The notes under the pieces were generated by a model. That model was not told where the DNA came from and did no database searches. It saw nothing but the letters and a program-made list of their open reading frames with translations. Shown in pieces: positions 50,340 to 61,254 of a DNA stretch of 64,000 nucleotides (its first letter is position 1; every line of letters begins with the position of its first letter). Position numbers and translations under genes: made by a program. The stretch is from Eonycteris spelaea (Eukaryota > Chordata > Mammalia > Chiroptera > Pteropodidae), in NCBI GenBank assembly GCA_003508835.1, contig PUFA01000166.1, forward strand, positions 434,001 to 498,000, read 5' to 3'.

Positions 50340-52995
50340 AGATTGGGAGAGACGGCTATTTTACCTAATGCACAGAAATCAACAGAGTAAAAAAAAAATG
50401 AAGAAATGTTCCAAATAAAAGAACAAGACAAAACTGCAGAAATAGACCTTTATGAAAGAGAGATAAGCAATTTACCTGATTAAAAAAAATCAAATTAATG
50501 GTCATAAAGATACTCAACGAGGTTAAGAGAACAATGCATAAAGAAAATAAGAATTTCAAAAAAGAGAAGTGCTGAAAGAAAAAACTGCCAACCAAAAATA
50601 TTTTACCCTGTAAAGCTGTCCTTTAGAAATGAAGGAAAAAGTTTCCAGACAAGCAAAAACTGAAGTTCGTTACCACTAGGCCGGTCTTAAACAGGAAATA
50701 TTAAAGACCATTCTTCAACCTGAAACAAAACCACACTAGTAATAAGAAAAACATTTGAAAATATGTCTCATTGGTAAACTCAGAATACTCTAATGTTGTA
50801 ATGGAGGTGAGTAAATCACTTATTACTTTAGACACAAGTATTGAACATAGTATAACTTCAAAAAATTTTAATAGAGACACAAGATGAAAATATGAAAACA
50901 AAATGTTGAGGGAGGAGAGTAAAGACCTTGATTGAGTATGTGTTTGAAATTAAGTTGTTATAGGTAAAAATAGACATAAATGAGATGTTTTATGTAAGTA
51001 TCATGGTAACCACAAAGCAAAAGCCTGTAATAGGTTTTTAAAAACGTGGGGGGTGGGGGGGGAAGGAATCTAGGCCCAGCACTACAAAGAAATCAACAAA
51101 TCATCAAATCATGAAATCCATATCTATCAATAATCACTTTGAATGTAAATGAACTAAATTCTCCCATCAAAAGACACAGAATGGCTGAATGGATAAAAAA
51201 AAAAAATACCCATCTCTATGCCGCCCACAAGAGACTTACTTCAGCTTTTTAAAGACACATACAGACAAAAGGATAGGAAAAGCAACAGAAAGCACTTATA
51301 TTGGACAAAATGGACTTTAAGACAAAGACTGTAATAAAATACAAAGAAGGTCATTATCTAATGATAAAGAGGTCAATCCAAGAAGAGGATAAATAAGTGT
51401 AAATATTTATGCATGCAACACAGGTGCACCAAAATATATAAAGCATATATGAACATACCTGAAGGGAGAAATAGACAGCAATACAGTAATAGTAGGGGAC
51501 TTAATTATCGCACTTTTAATGATGTATAGAAAATCAAAACAAAACAATTATAAAAATGGTATGGTATTAGTATAAAAACAGACACGTAGATCAATGGAAT
51601 ACAAGAAAGCCCAGAAACCTATACATATATGGTCAATTAATTTAGGACAAAGGAGCCAAAATATACAATGGGAAAAGGACAGTCTCGTCAATAAATGGTG
51701 CTGGGAAAAATGGCCAGCCATATGCAAAATAATGAAACTGGACCCCTATCTCATGCTGTACATAAAAATCAACTGAAAATGAATTAAAGATGGAAATTTA
51801 AGACCTGGAACTGTAAAATTCCAGGAGAATACATAGAGTGTAAGGTCCTTGACATGATGGTCACAACAATGATTTTCTGGATTTGACACCAAAAACAAAG
51901 GCAAGATAAACAAAAATAAGTGGGACTACATTAAACTAAAAAGTTTGTGCACAACCAAGAGAATCATCAACACAATGAAAAGGCAACCTATAGAATGAGA
52001 GAAAATATTTGCTAACATATAACTGATTAAGGGTGAATGTCCAAAAATGTAAAGAACTCACACAACTCAATAGCAAAAAAACCAAACAAACCATTTAAAA
52101 AATGGGCAGAGGTACAGAAAGGCATTTTTCTAAGGAAGATGTACAAATGACCTGCAGGTACATGAAAAGTGCTTAACATGAGTACTCATCACTGAAATAC
52201 AAATCAAAACCACAATGAGATCAATTTATACCTTTTTAGAATGGCAATAAAAAGACAAGATCATAAATGTTGGTAAGATGTGGAGAAAAGGGAATTTCTC
52301 GTGCACTGTTGGTGAAAATGTGAACTGGTGCAATGACTGTGGGAAACAGTATGGATGTTCCTCTCTGAAAATTAAAGATAAAAAAATATGATCCAGTGAT
52401 CCCATTTCTGGGTATACATCCAAAGGGAATGAAATATTATCTGCACTCCAATACTTACTGCAATGGCCGAGATATGGAAACTTCTAAGTGGCAGTCAACA
52501 CATGAGTGGATAAAGAAGATGTGGTAAATATATACAATAAAATATTATTCAGCCATGAGAAAGAAGGAAATCCTGCCATTTGTGACATGGTTCTATCTTG
52601 ATGGAATTAAGCTATATAAAATAAGCCAAGCAGAGAAAGACACTGCGTAACACTATTATTTGGAATTTAAGAAAAGTCAAACTCATCTGCAGAAATGTGG
52701 TTGCTATGGCATGGTGTAAAGGTAATAGGGAGGAAAGGTTAGTAAAAGGGTACAAAATTTCAGCTATAAGATGAATAAAGTCTGAGTATCTAAAGTATAC
52801 TATGGTGACTATAGTTGAAAGTACTGTAATACATAATTCAAACAGACCTCAAATGTCACGCACACAAAGATAAATATGAGGTGCATGTGTTAATTAACGA
52901 GATGGGAAGAATCCTTTCAGAGTGTACACAGATCAAATCAACATTATGTATACCTTTACAATTAATTTTACCTCAAGCTGAAAAAAAAAATGAAG
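50340..52995 (+). mobile_element. L1M-type LINE, decayed
   Basis: L1 landmarks in order, including 'tggctgaatggataaaaaa', 'taaatggtgctgggaaaaat', 'gcactgttggtgaaaatgtg' and 'atattattcagccatgaga', and an A run at about 52980. Heavily mutated. Confidence 0.82.
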
Positions 52996-53689
52996 TTATG
53001 AGTTACACACTATACACTGAGCAGTAATACCTAATAACTGAAGCAAAAACTATGGCCAAGATAATTGTAATGGGAAATCAAACATTTATGACAGAAGTGT
53101 TTAAAGCAGTTAGATGCAATTTGATAGTTTAAGAATGAATAAATATAAAGTTTTTCCTTTTATAAACAAAATTCCTGCTTTTAAGCATCCATACAACATT
53201 TATAGAAAAATTTAACCTATCCTTTGACCACAACCAAATTTGTAAACAAAGCATGTTACCTTACTCTAAGTAATAAAGATATAAAAAATAACTAAACAAA
53301 AAAGTGAAAGTACTTACCCCATCTTCCAAATTTTGATGTATAAAGTTGAAATCAGACCTAAATTCATCACTTTAATGAAATACATGGTTTTAAAAGAAAA
53401 AAAATCAGATAACTTCAATTTAAGAAGTTAAACATGAAAGAACTCTGAGGAAAATAGGAAACAAAGAATAAGAAATTAGTGAATCAGAAAGGTATACAAA
53501 TGTCAAATATTAATTTTGTTATAAAAAGCCACATCAAATTTAAAGAAAACACAAGTAAATATTAACACATTTTCTTCTGCAAAAGCCTCCATGCCTAGAC
53601 GATTTATCAGTGATTTAGTTTAAGGAAGTTACTTCCCATTCTAAATAAACTCCTGTAGAAAACAGAAATAAACAAATAAGCTAATTGTT

Positions 53690-53800
53690 AAAGTGCTTAT
53701 TATATTCTAGACATCGACCTAAATGCTTTACATATATTGCCTTATTTAAATATTGCATTAATCTTAAAACAGGTACTATTATTCCAACATTCAGAAAAAC
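53690..53800 (-). mobile_element. MIR fragment, antisense
   Basis: 'agtgcttattatattctaga' with 'gctttacatatattgcctta' and 'aacaggtactattattcc' is the antisense MIR pattern. Confidence 0.6.
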
Positions 53801-54289
53801 TAAAAAGAGATGGAAAGTTTCAAAATTTTAAAAATTGGTGTAAGCTTGAAATCAATCTCATTAAAAGTAACATTTAAAATGTTGACAAATCAAATTTAGT
53901 TATATTTAAAGAATCACTAAGATTGCAAAGTATACAATATTAGTATTGTTAATATACAAATAAATTCATGGGTTTAATAAAATATTTTGATATGTAGAAC
54001 AGCACCTAGTTAAGTTGAACAGATACTCCTAATGCAAATTCTTAAATTACTATAAAGAAAAGTCAATATTATACTTAACATTTCCCATTAAAATGAGAAA
54101 TAAGATAATGAAGCTTACTTTGATCATTATTAGTTGAACTGAAGTGCTAAATAAAAATTATTTAGAGGTGATATGTCTTGAGTAAATAAAAAAATAACCA
54201 TGAAGAAAGCCATTAATTCTACTAGAGTTCACTCAGTAAGGGGCCGAAATATAAAACATAAAATAAATCCTATATAGTAATCAAGATGG

Positions 54290-55385
54290 CAATGTAACTG
54301 ACACATCTTTAAAAAACAGTCCAATAGAACAGACTAGGATCCAGAAGCAAATCCAGATAGATACAGTTTACCAGCTTATGAGAATGGTAACAGTGCAATG
54401 TATTTGGGAAAGGATAGTCTTTCCTCAATAAATGGTGCTGGTTAATTAGATATCTCTATGAAAAGTAAATTGAAGATGGATGATCAATGAAAATACAGAA
54501 CGTTAAACAAAACTGAGTAAAATAGTTAGACATCTGCTATCCATTTGAAAAGGACTAGTATCTATTTATTACATATCCGTAATAAAAGGTAGACAATGCA
54601 ATATAAAAATGGGCAGAAACTCCATAAAAGATTATCGAAATGGCCAATAAGCATTTGAAATGGTATTCAACTTTATCAGGAATAATTAAAACCACAACGT
54701 GTTACCAGCATACTTCACCAAAATGGCTAAAATAAAATACCAAGGACTAACGATGTAGAGACTGGAACTCCCCTTATACTGTTGATAGTAAGATTTGGTA
54801 TAGCCACTCTGAAAAACTGAAAAATATGAATAAGTTGGATATATACAACCCTAGGACCAACAACTCCACTCCTAAGTACACATCCAACTGAAAAGTGTAA
54901 TACATTCACCAAAAAACATGTATAAGAATATTCAGAGGTTCTATTCAAAAATAGTTTCAAACTGGAATTAATTTAAATGTTCAACTATAAAAGGGATTAA
55001 CTGTGGTGTAATACAATGTGGATAAACACAATGAAAAAAATACACAGTATTGAGGATGAGAACTGAATTATATACAACATGGGTGGATCTTGCAATGTTG
55101 AGCAAAATAAGTTATGAAAGACTATATACTGTATGAATCCATTATACAAGGTTAAAAAACAAGCTGAAACTATGGTGCTTCAAGTCAGAATAATAACTGC
55201 CCTTGGGGCTAACAGTTACCAGAGTGAAGCATGAGGGGATTCTAGGGTCCTGGCAATGTTCTATTCTTGATCTGGGAAATTAAGTGAATGAGTTACTTTT
55301 AGGAAATTCATTGAACTGTATGAACTTAATAGTTTGTGTACCTTTTCTATATTATGCTGCCATAAAAGTTTTACATGAACTAAAA
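54290..55385 (+). mobile_element. L1 3' end fragment
   Basis: 'taaatggtgctggttaatta', 'acaacatgggtggatcttgc' and 'gggtcctggcaatgttctat', then an L1-type 3' UTR. Diverged. Confidence 0.75.
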
Positions 55386-56194
55386 AAACAATAGTTAAAC
55401 AATGGAATGAAGAATTCCCTAAATATAGCAACAAACAATAAAACCTAGTTTGGCAAGAAATTTATGATAGGAATAACTACAAAAACTATTATACATACCA
55501 TATACCATTACCATTTCCTTATTCAGTATCAGATAACTTAAAGGGTTAATGTAGTTGAAATGAATATTCCAACAGAATTTTAACTTTAATTAAATCAGTG
55601 GCACAAAATAAATCTATGCACCACAGAATATATAGTGTATGCATAAGTGTATAAAAATTAATATAGGTCCAAAATCTTTGATTTTACACCTTTATGATTA
55701 ACTGGGTTTCATAATAGGATTTTAAAAAGTAACACAATGTATATTATCATACCCCAGTTAAATCTGAAACAACACACTAAGCACATAACTTTTTCCAGCA
55801 AATATTAACGTTCATATCAAATGAGGACTCAGGCCTCATGTCAAATCAGGTCAGGTTTTGCCACGAAATGAGTTTTGATGCTAAACTTAGGGGGAAATAT
55901 TGGTTGTTAGACCTTTTGGATTTGAGAATTGTGAATAAAACATAGTGCATCAATACAGAACAAGAGAGACATTATAAGTAAATGTATGTGGGAGAGATAC
56001 CTTATTTTAACTAATTATACTGAGTCAAGTGGTTAAATATTTAGGGAAAAAATGTACATTCTTACTTCAAACCAGGTACCAAAATAAATTATATATGGTT
56101 AGCTTACTACTAATTTAACAAATCAAGAAATAAAAGCCTGTAAACCAGTGATGATATAGCTGAATATGTATCTGGTAAGAGATAAGCATATGCT

Positions 56195-56450
56195 TATAGA
56201 AAAAAAATGACAATTTGCTGGCAAGTATGTAAATTAATTTTCTGGAAGAATTTGGCACAATGTATTGAGATCCTTAAAAAATGCACACTAATTTTTGATT
56301 TGGTAATTCCACTCTCTAAAATGTCTCCTAAGGAAATAATTGATAACATATTTATAAAAATGTTCACTATTTTGAAAAACATAGCTAAAACTGGAAAATG
56401 CTTGATATTATCTTAAGTAAAAGAAGCATCATAAGTATAGTTTAAATTCA
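56195..56450 (+). mobile_element. Old LINE fragment
   Basis: 'tggtaattccactctctaaa' and 'cctaaggaaataattgataa' resemble ancient L1 3' sequence. Weak. Confidence 0.4.
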
Positions 56451-58379
56451 ACTATGCAGAAAAAATAATTTAGGAAAAAAGGACTAAGTATGTAAAAATA
56501 TCAACTAACAATTATAAAAAGTCTATTAAAAGAGGAAGTATAGTAAAAAGCCAAAACTTGATGATAATTTCAAGAAGTTGGGCCTGAGGCTGAAAGATGG
56601 TGGCTTCAGAAATGGATGAACACAGAATATGCCTTTGAAAGTACTCTTATTGAAGCTTAAATCTTGGTCTCCCTAATAGTCAAGCCTTTGACAAACCTGA
56701 CCATCAAGTCTTTGCTGAATGTTAATGGATGCTTTTCTGATGTACAATTTCAACATTTAGTTAGAACTAAAGAGTTCTAACAATATCTAGGGCTAAATAA
56801 TCAACTTAATTATAAGACTTCAAAGACTTGGCATACATTGACATATTAACCACTAAGTAATGTCCAAAATAAAGAGTGAATCTCTTTTGTTGTAAAAGTG
56901 GCCACAAGTTGTTTGTGGTATACTTTGACCATAAAATGCTGTCACTGGGCATCTGACTGTTAAAATAGGTTACTAGGTACAATACTACAATTAAATCCAG
57001 CACACATGGACTTTTAAGGTAAAATGTGGATTTTGGTTTTGGTCTTAAATATAAATGAAAGCTCCAAGTACGAGTTGTCTTTGGACTCTATCAGTGGCTG
57101 CTGGCTAGTGAACTAAGAATCTTGAAGAAAGTGAACTTATTGGTAGATGAATTCTTAGTACTTTGCACACAGATTAACTAAATAAAAAAGAAATCTGTAA
57201 CTTTCAGCATTATGTGAACTTCTGAAAAAGCAAGAACTCACTTGCAAAGGAATTTAATCAAAGTATCTAAACAAGAATGACTGCCAATATTAATTCAAAC
57301 TTTAAGTTAATGAAAATATTTATTCAAACCTAACTATATTACAGTACCATGTTGAGTTAAATAAACTTTAACTGTATATATAGTCCTTAAGAATAGACCA
57401 CTCCATATCATAAAAATGTCTTCCAACACAAATTTCCGCTGTAAGGTTCAGCAATTATGAAGTGATTTCTACACAGAGAAATGTTGTGTTAGAGTAGGAT
57501 GGATTTCATTTTTTAAAGGCCCAGTACAAAAAATGGTTACGGAGAATAACTCTTTTACCAGTACATCGGTAGAAAAATCTTAATATATCTGATATTTAAC
57601 CAAACAGAAAGCACTTAAAAGAACATACTTTAATATCTAGGCACAATCGGTCAGGTATTAATTATAATTTCTGTTCTCACTTAAAGGTTTAAACCAATTC
57701 ATCCACTTGACTGACGTGTGAGTCTAATACAGAGAAGGCACCTCTTTCATTTCCTTTTTTAAGAATAACTCTTTAAAACATTTTAAGGGACACAGAGACA
57801 ATGTGCTACATGTAAGTACAATTATAGTTATGTAACATAGCCCATTTCAGGAAAAACTACATTAAAACATAAAACTGTGATTTTTCTTCTTAAATCTTAT
57901 GATGGACATGGCTTTCTAAAAGGACACCAGAAGATAACCCTCCACATAAGCTTTAATATAGAATACAAGATTTAAATTAAATATGCATTGGTCACTACTA
58001 CATAAGGAGTTCTATGAATTAGTGCAATTCTTTAAATTCCCAGTACTTAAGGGAAAAGTATATACATCCCGAGAAATCTCAACTACTACATAACCAAACT
58101 TTTTATGGCTCAATAGTTTAAACACTTAAAGTTCTGTAAAAGATCTTGCAAATTATAAACAAAAGATCAGAATACTCAAATGGTTTATAAAACTCTCTTT
58201 AAAACAGAGACCAGAACGACCAGAAGTATAAAATTTCAGGAATATAATCTTTACTGCAATTATAAGACAAGTTGGTCAAGTATTCACTGCAGAAAAACCC
58301 AAATTGTTTTCTGGTTGCTTTACTACCATTTGAGGTGGTTATCACTTTTGTACTACTTAGTGGCTATGTCTTTAAATGT

Positions 58380-58385
58380 TTTATT
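58380..58385 (-). terminator. NPAT: Candidate NPAT poly(A) signal
   Basis: tttatt on + gives AATAAA on the minus strand, about 440 bases after the NPAT stop. Other such hexamers exist further on, so the true site is uncertain. Confidence 0.35.
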
Positions 58386-58827
58386 GAACAATTACTAAAG
58401 GCAATTTATAAGAAAAAACATATTTCCCCCCAAAAGTGAGAAACTATTCCAGATAAATAAGCCTTGGAATTAGGGATCAAAAGAAGTCAAAAAACACAGT
58501 GTAAGAACATTAGGTTGATTTAACCTCTATTTCAACAATATTTACACAATATTTACAATATGCAATTGTCAAAGCTATACAGTTTTGCAGATTGGCTTTA
58601 CTTACATTTCTGCAAATACTTTTTCCAAAATAAAAATATATCAAGTAAATCTATTTACAAACTAGGAAGCTGCTTCAGAAACAGCATGATCTAGATATAA
58701 AGTGAAATTTCAGTACGACAAAAGTGCAGGTCATGCTTTCAAATTTCTGTCAATATCTCATTCCCTACACTCATAGTTTAAGGGATACGAGTTTTAAATA
58801 GCTATTGTATTTATATGTTCAGAATGT

Positions 58828-58905
58828 TTACTCATCATAATGCAAGGATAACAAAAATTTGTCCACATCCATTCCAGCTGGAAATGAACTGGGTAGCTTC
58901 TTTTT
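58828..58905 (-). CDS. NPAT: NPAT terminal coding exon
   Basis: 26 codons: KKKLPSSFPAGMDVDKFLLS then LHYDE and stop (58830-58828). Acceptor AG at 58907-58906 on the minus strand. Phase 0. Confidence 0.95.
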   Translation of the reverse strand, partial: KKKLPSSFPAGMDVDKFLLSLHYDE

Positions 58906-61254
58906 CTGTCAAAGAAAATGAAAATAAAATAAAATAAAAAGGAAGAAAAAATAAACCTAAGTTAACATATTGAACTCAAACAAGGCCATAAAGCTTTAAG
59001 TCAACTCAGAACCCTTATTGGGTTCCTCTATATACTACTAAAATTGTTGCTAAATTTTTTAGTTCATTAGAATTTTAGTTATACAAAGAAGTACAGACAA
59101 ATTTTATAAGTCTAAGGCAATAAAATATACATCAATGGTTCTTCCAATATTAGTGTAGGGCAAAAGACATTATACGAATCCATAATGTTGAATGAGATAA
59201 GATAGAACATGCTTTCTATAAGGTGGTCATTATTGCCAAGCCATAAACCTTAGAAAGCTTTACTAAAGTTTTAAGAGTAACAGGTACTTTTCAAGTTCCA
59301 AACACAAAATATACATCAGGTACTATACATTTAGTCCTCACAGCCATCAGGTAAGATGTGTGGTAACCTTCTGTTAAATCATGCAGCTGAGACTCAGAGA
59401 GGCTATATGGACTTAACTACAGTCACAGAACCAATAAGGAGATGCAGGATTCTAACCTAGACTTGCACGGCAGCAAAGTCAAGATTCTTTCCCCGATACC
59501 ATATAAACACACCTTTTTTTCTACTCAATCCACTTACTAAATGGCTAAACAGATTTAGGAAAAATGAGTTTCTTTTGTCAATGCTATCCCTGTAATGCTT
59601 TCCTCCAGATAACCAGGGTTAAAGAAAAAAAAAACAACAACAGGTAAATTAGTTTTTACACTGCTCAGCACATTAACATCTAAAAGTCTATGAAAGACAT
59701 GGCAGGACATGTGAAAAAAAATTAAGATGTAAGAACTCCTTGGTAAAAAAAAAAGTTTACGTGGTAATTCTACACACAATCGTGGCGTCCCAATCTTTGA
59801 CGCATTATATCATTTTCTCCGCAAAAACTTGGAACCTACCATGACAGAAAGAAAACCTCCTTTTCCCAAGGAAGATGTTTATAAACAAAAGCCATAGGAT
59901 TGTTTTGAAAATGCCTAGACAACTGAGTACCACACTGGCTGAGAGACACTACAACAGAATATTTATTGCTAATCAAAGCTCAGAGCTGTCTGACCAGATT
60001 GTTCAGTCAGAGATGGCAAAAAATTCTGAGCTTTTGTAGTGAGCATTGAAGGAAGGGCAAAGGTATAATTTTGAAATTAAAATGTTAAAACTTGCCTTAA
60101 TTCTCTTCTTTTTCATTGGTATTGATGAATTTGCAATATTTTTATTAGAAGTACGAGAGTTTCTCTCACGCTCATCTAATTCCTCAATTTTCCGCTTTTT
60201 TGTGGTGTTCCTTGAAGATGCTCTAAACTGTTGTGTATTGTCTTTTAGAGGAGTTGTTGATGTAGTCCTAGAAATGGCTGCTCTGGAGAGAATCATTAAT
60301 GTATGGGCAGCCATGTTTACACTATTTTCACTCCCTGTTTCACTGGCAGGGCTGCAGGCTGGCAAATCTGGGGTAACAGGAGGGACCATTACTTTGGGTG
60401 TACTACTATCTTCAATGAAACGCCTACTAGAAGGGACTTTGATACCATCTGTAGGTTCTTCTTTATGTTTTTCCCCTGCCCCTGAGCCAGATGTACGGGG
60501 TACAGATAAATGAGTACTATCAGTGAGCCTATTTACTGGGCTATGTCGCTGAACATCCTGTAACATTTCTGTGGTATGTTTACTTAGCGGGTTAATCAAA
60601 GAACTGGCAGATTTGGTTTGTTCCTGTTTTAGATCCTTCATGGCTGCACCAACTGAAATGACATTTTTACTGTTTGAGGATGTTCCTTGTTTTTTGGTTA
60701 GTTCTTGCAGTGAAGCTATAGTTTTCTCATTCCGTAAACCCCCATTTTGCTGCCCATTAGACAGTTTTGAAGTTTCTGGATTTTTTTGCCTTTCCACGTC
60801 ATTGCATAATTCATTCTCCTTATTAGCTGTTGCTTTATGAAAAGATTCCAGTCCAATTTCTGTTGGTGAAACTTTCTTTTCTGATAGAGTTTCTTTTACG
60901 GTGGTGTGTCGGTTAATGGCAGTTTCTGATTTAGATAAAATCTTAGGCACAGGAGGTTTCTCTCTCTCCCTTTTGAGAGCATTATTAGAAGGGGGTTTTA
61001 AGGCAGAGGACATCATGGATGAATCACGATTAGGAAATAAAATGTCATTCTTTTCTCTGTTTTGGGATACCACCTTATGGCTTGTCCCCTGTGTATTTGC
61101 TATAGGAGAAGCAGTGTTATCAAAACAGAGCACACGTCTGTGGCTTTCAAATGGTTTGCTAGTTGGAACTATATTCTCTACTGAGAAGGGAACTGTGATT
61201 TCTTCCAGTTTTTTTCCAAGATCTGTGGCCATATTCTTGTCAGAAACTTCAATT
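58828..61254 (-). CDS. NPAT: NPAT (nuclear protein at the ATM locus), last two coding exons
   Basis: NPAT is the CDK2-regulated co-activator of replication-dependent histone genes, found in histone locus bodies. The window holds the large penultimate coding exon (61254-60096) and the last one (58905-58828). If the protein is the usual 1427 residues these are about 1017-1427. Low-complexity, polar, Ser/Thr-rich sequence with several S/T-P sites and basic clusters (TTKKRKIEELDERERN, PMKKKRIK) of nuclear-localisation type. It ends LPSSFPAGMDVDKFLLSLHY then Asp-Glu. The intervening intron uses a GC donor. ATM lies beyond NPAT in other mammals and is not reached here. Confidence 0.95.
58906..60095 (-). 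other. NPAT: NPAT last coding intron, GC-AG type
   Basis: The donor on the minus strand is AAG followed by GCAAGT (60095-60090) and the acceptor is a standard AG. The GC donor keeps the conserved C-terminus in frame; the nearest GT donor would not. Contains an antisense MIR at about 59285-59500. Confidence 0.8.
59285..59500 (-). mobile_element. MIR SINE, antisense on +
   Basis: 'ttagtcctcacagccatcag', 'gcagctgagactcagagagg', 'aactacagtcacagaa' and 'ccaataaggagatgcagga' give the antisense MIR order. Confidence 0.7.
60096..61254 (-). CDS. NPAT: NPAT large penultimate coding exon
   Basis: 1159 bases: one base completing the previous codon, then 386 codons from IEVSDKNMATDLGKKLEEIT to SIPMKKKRIK. 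Acceptor AG at 61256-61255 follows a long pyrimidine tract. By human numbering the S/T-P site TTPLK falls at Thr1350, which agrees with a reported CDK2 site. The reported Thr1270 falls at 60492-60494 and is followed by Ser, not Pro. No frameshift or stop. Confidence 0.95.

Larger units (their letters stand above)
48216..58380. other. ACAT1-NPAT convergent intergenic region
   Basis: No coding exon recognised. Contains a tandem duplication, an antisense MIR, Tigger-like DNA, and three old L1 pieces. 57.0-58.4 kb is AT-rich and unassigned, and part of it may be NPAT 3' UTR. Confidence 0.65.

Noticed and set aside
60003..60095. Open-frame extension beyond the NPAT exon (ASFNILISK and on)
   Set aside because: It is read-through into the intron after the GC donor; the conserved C-terminus is in the exon at 58828-58905.
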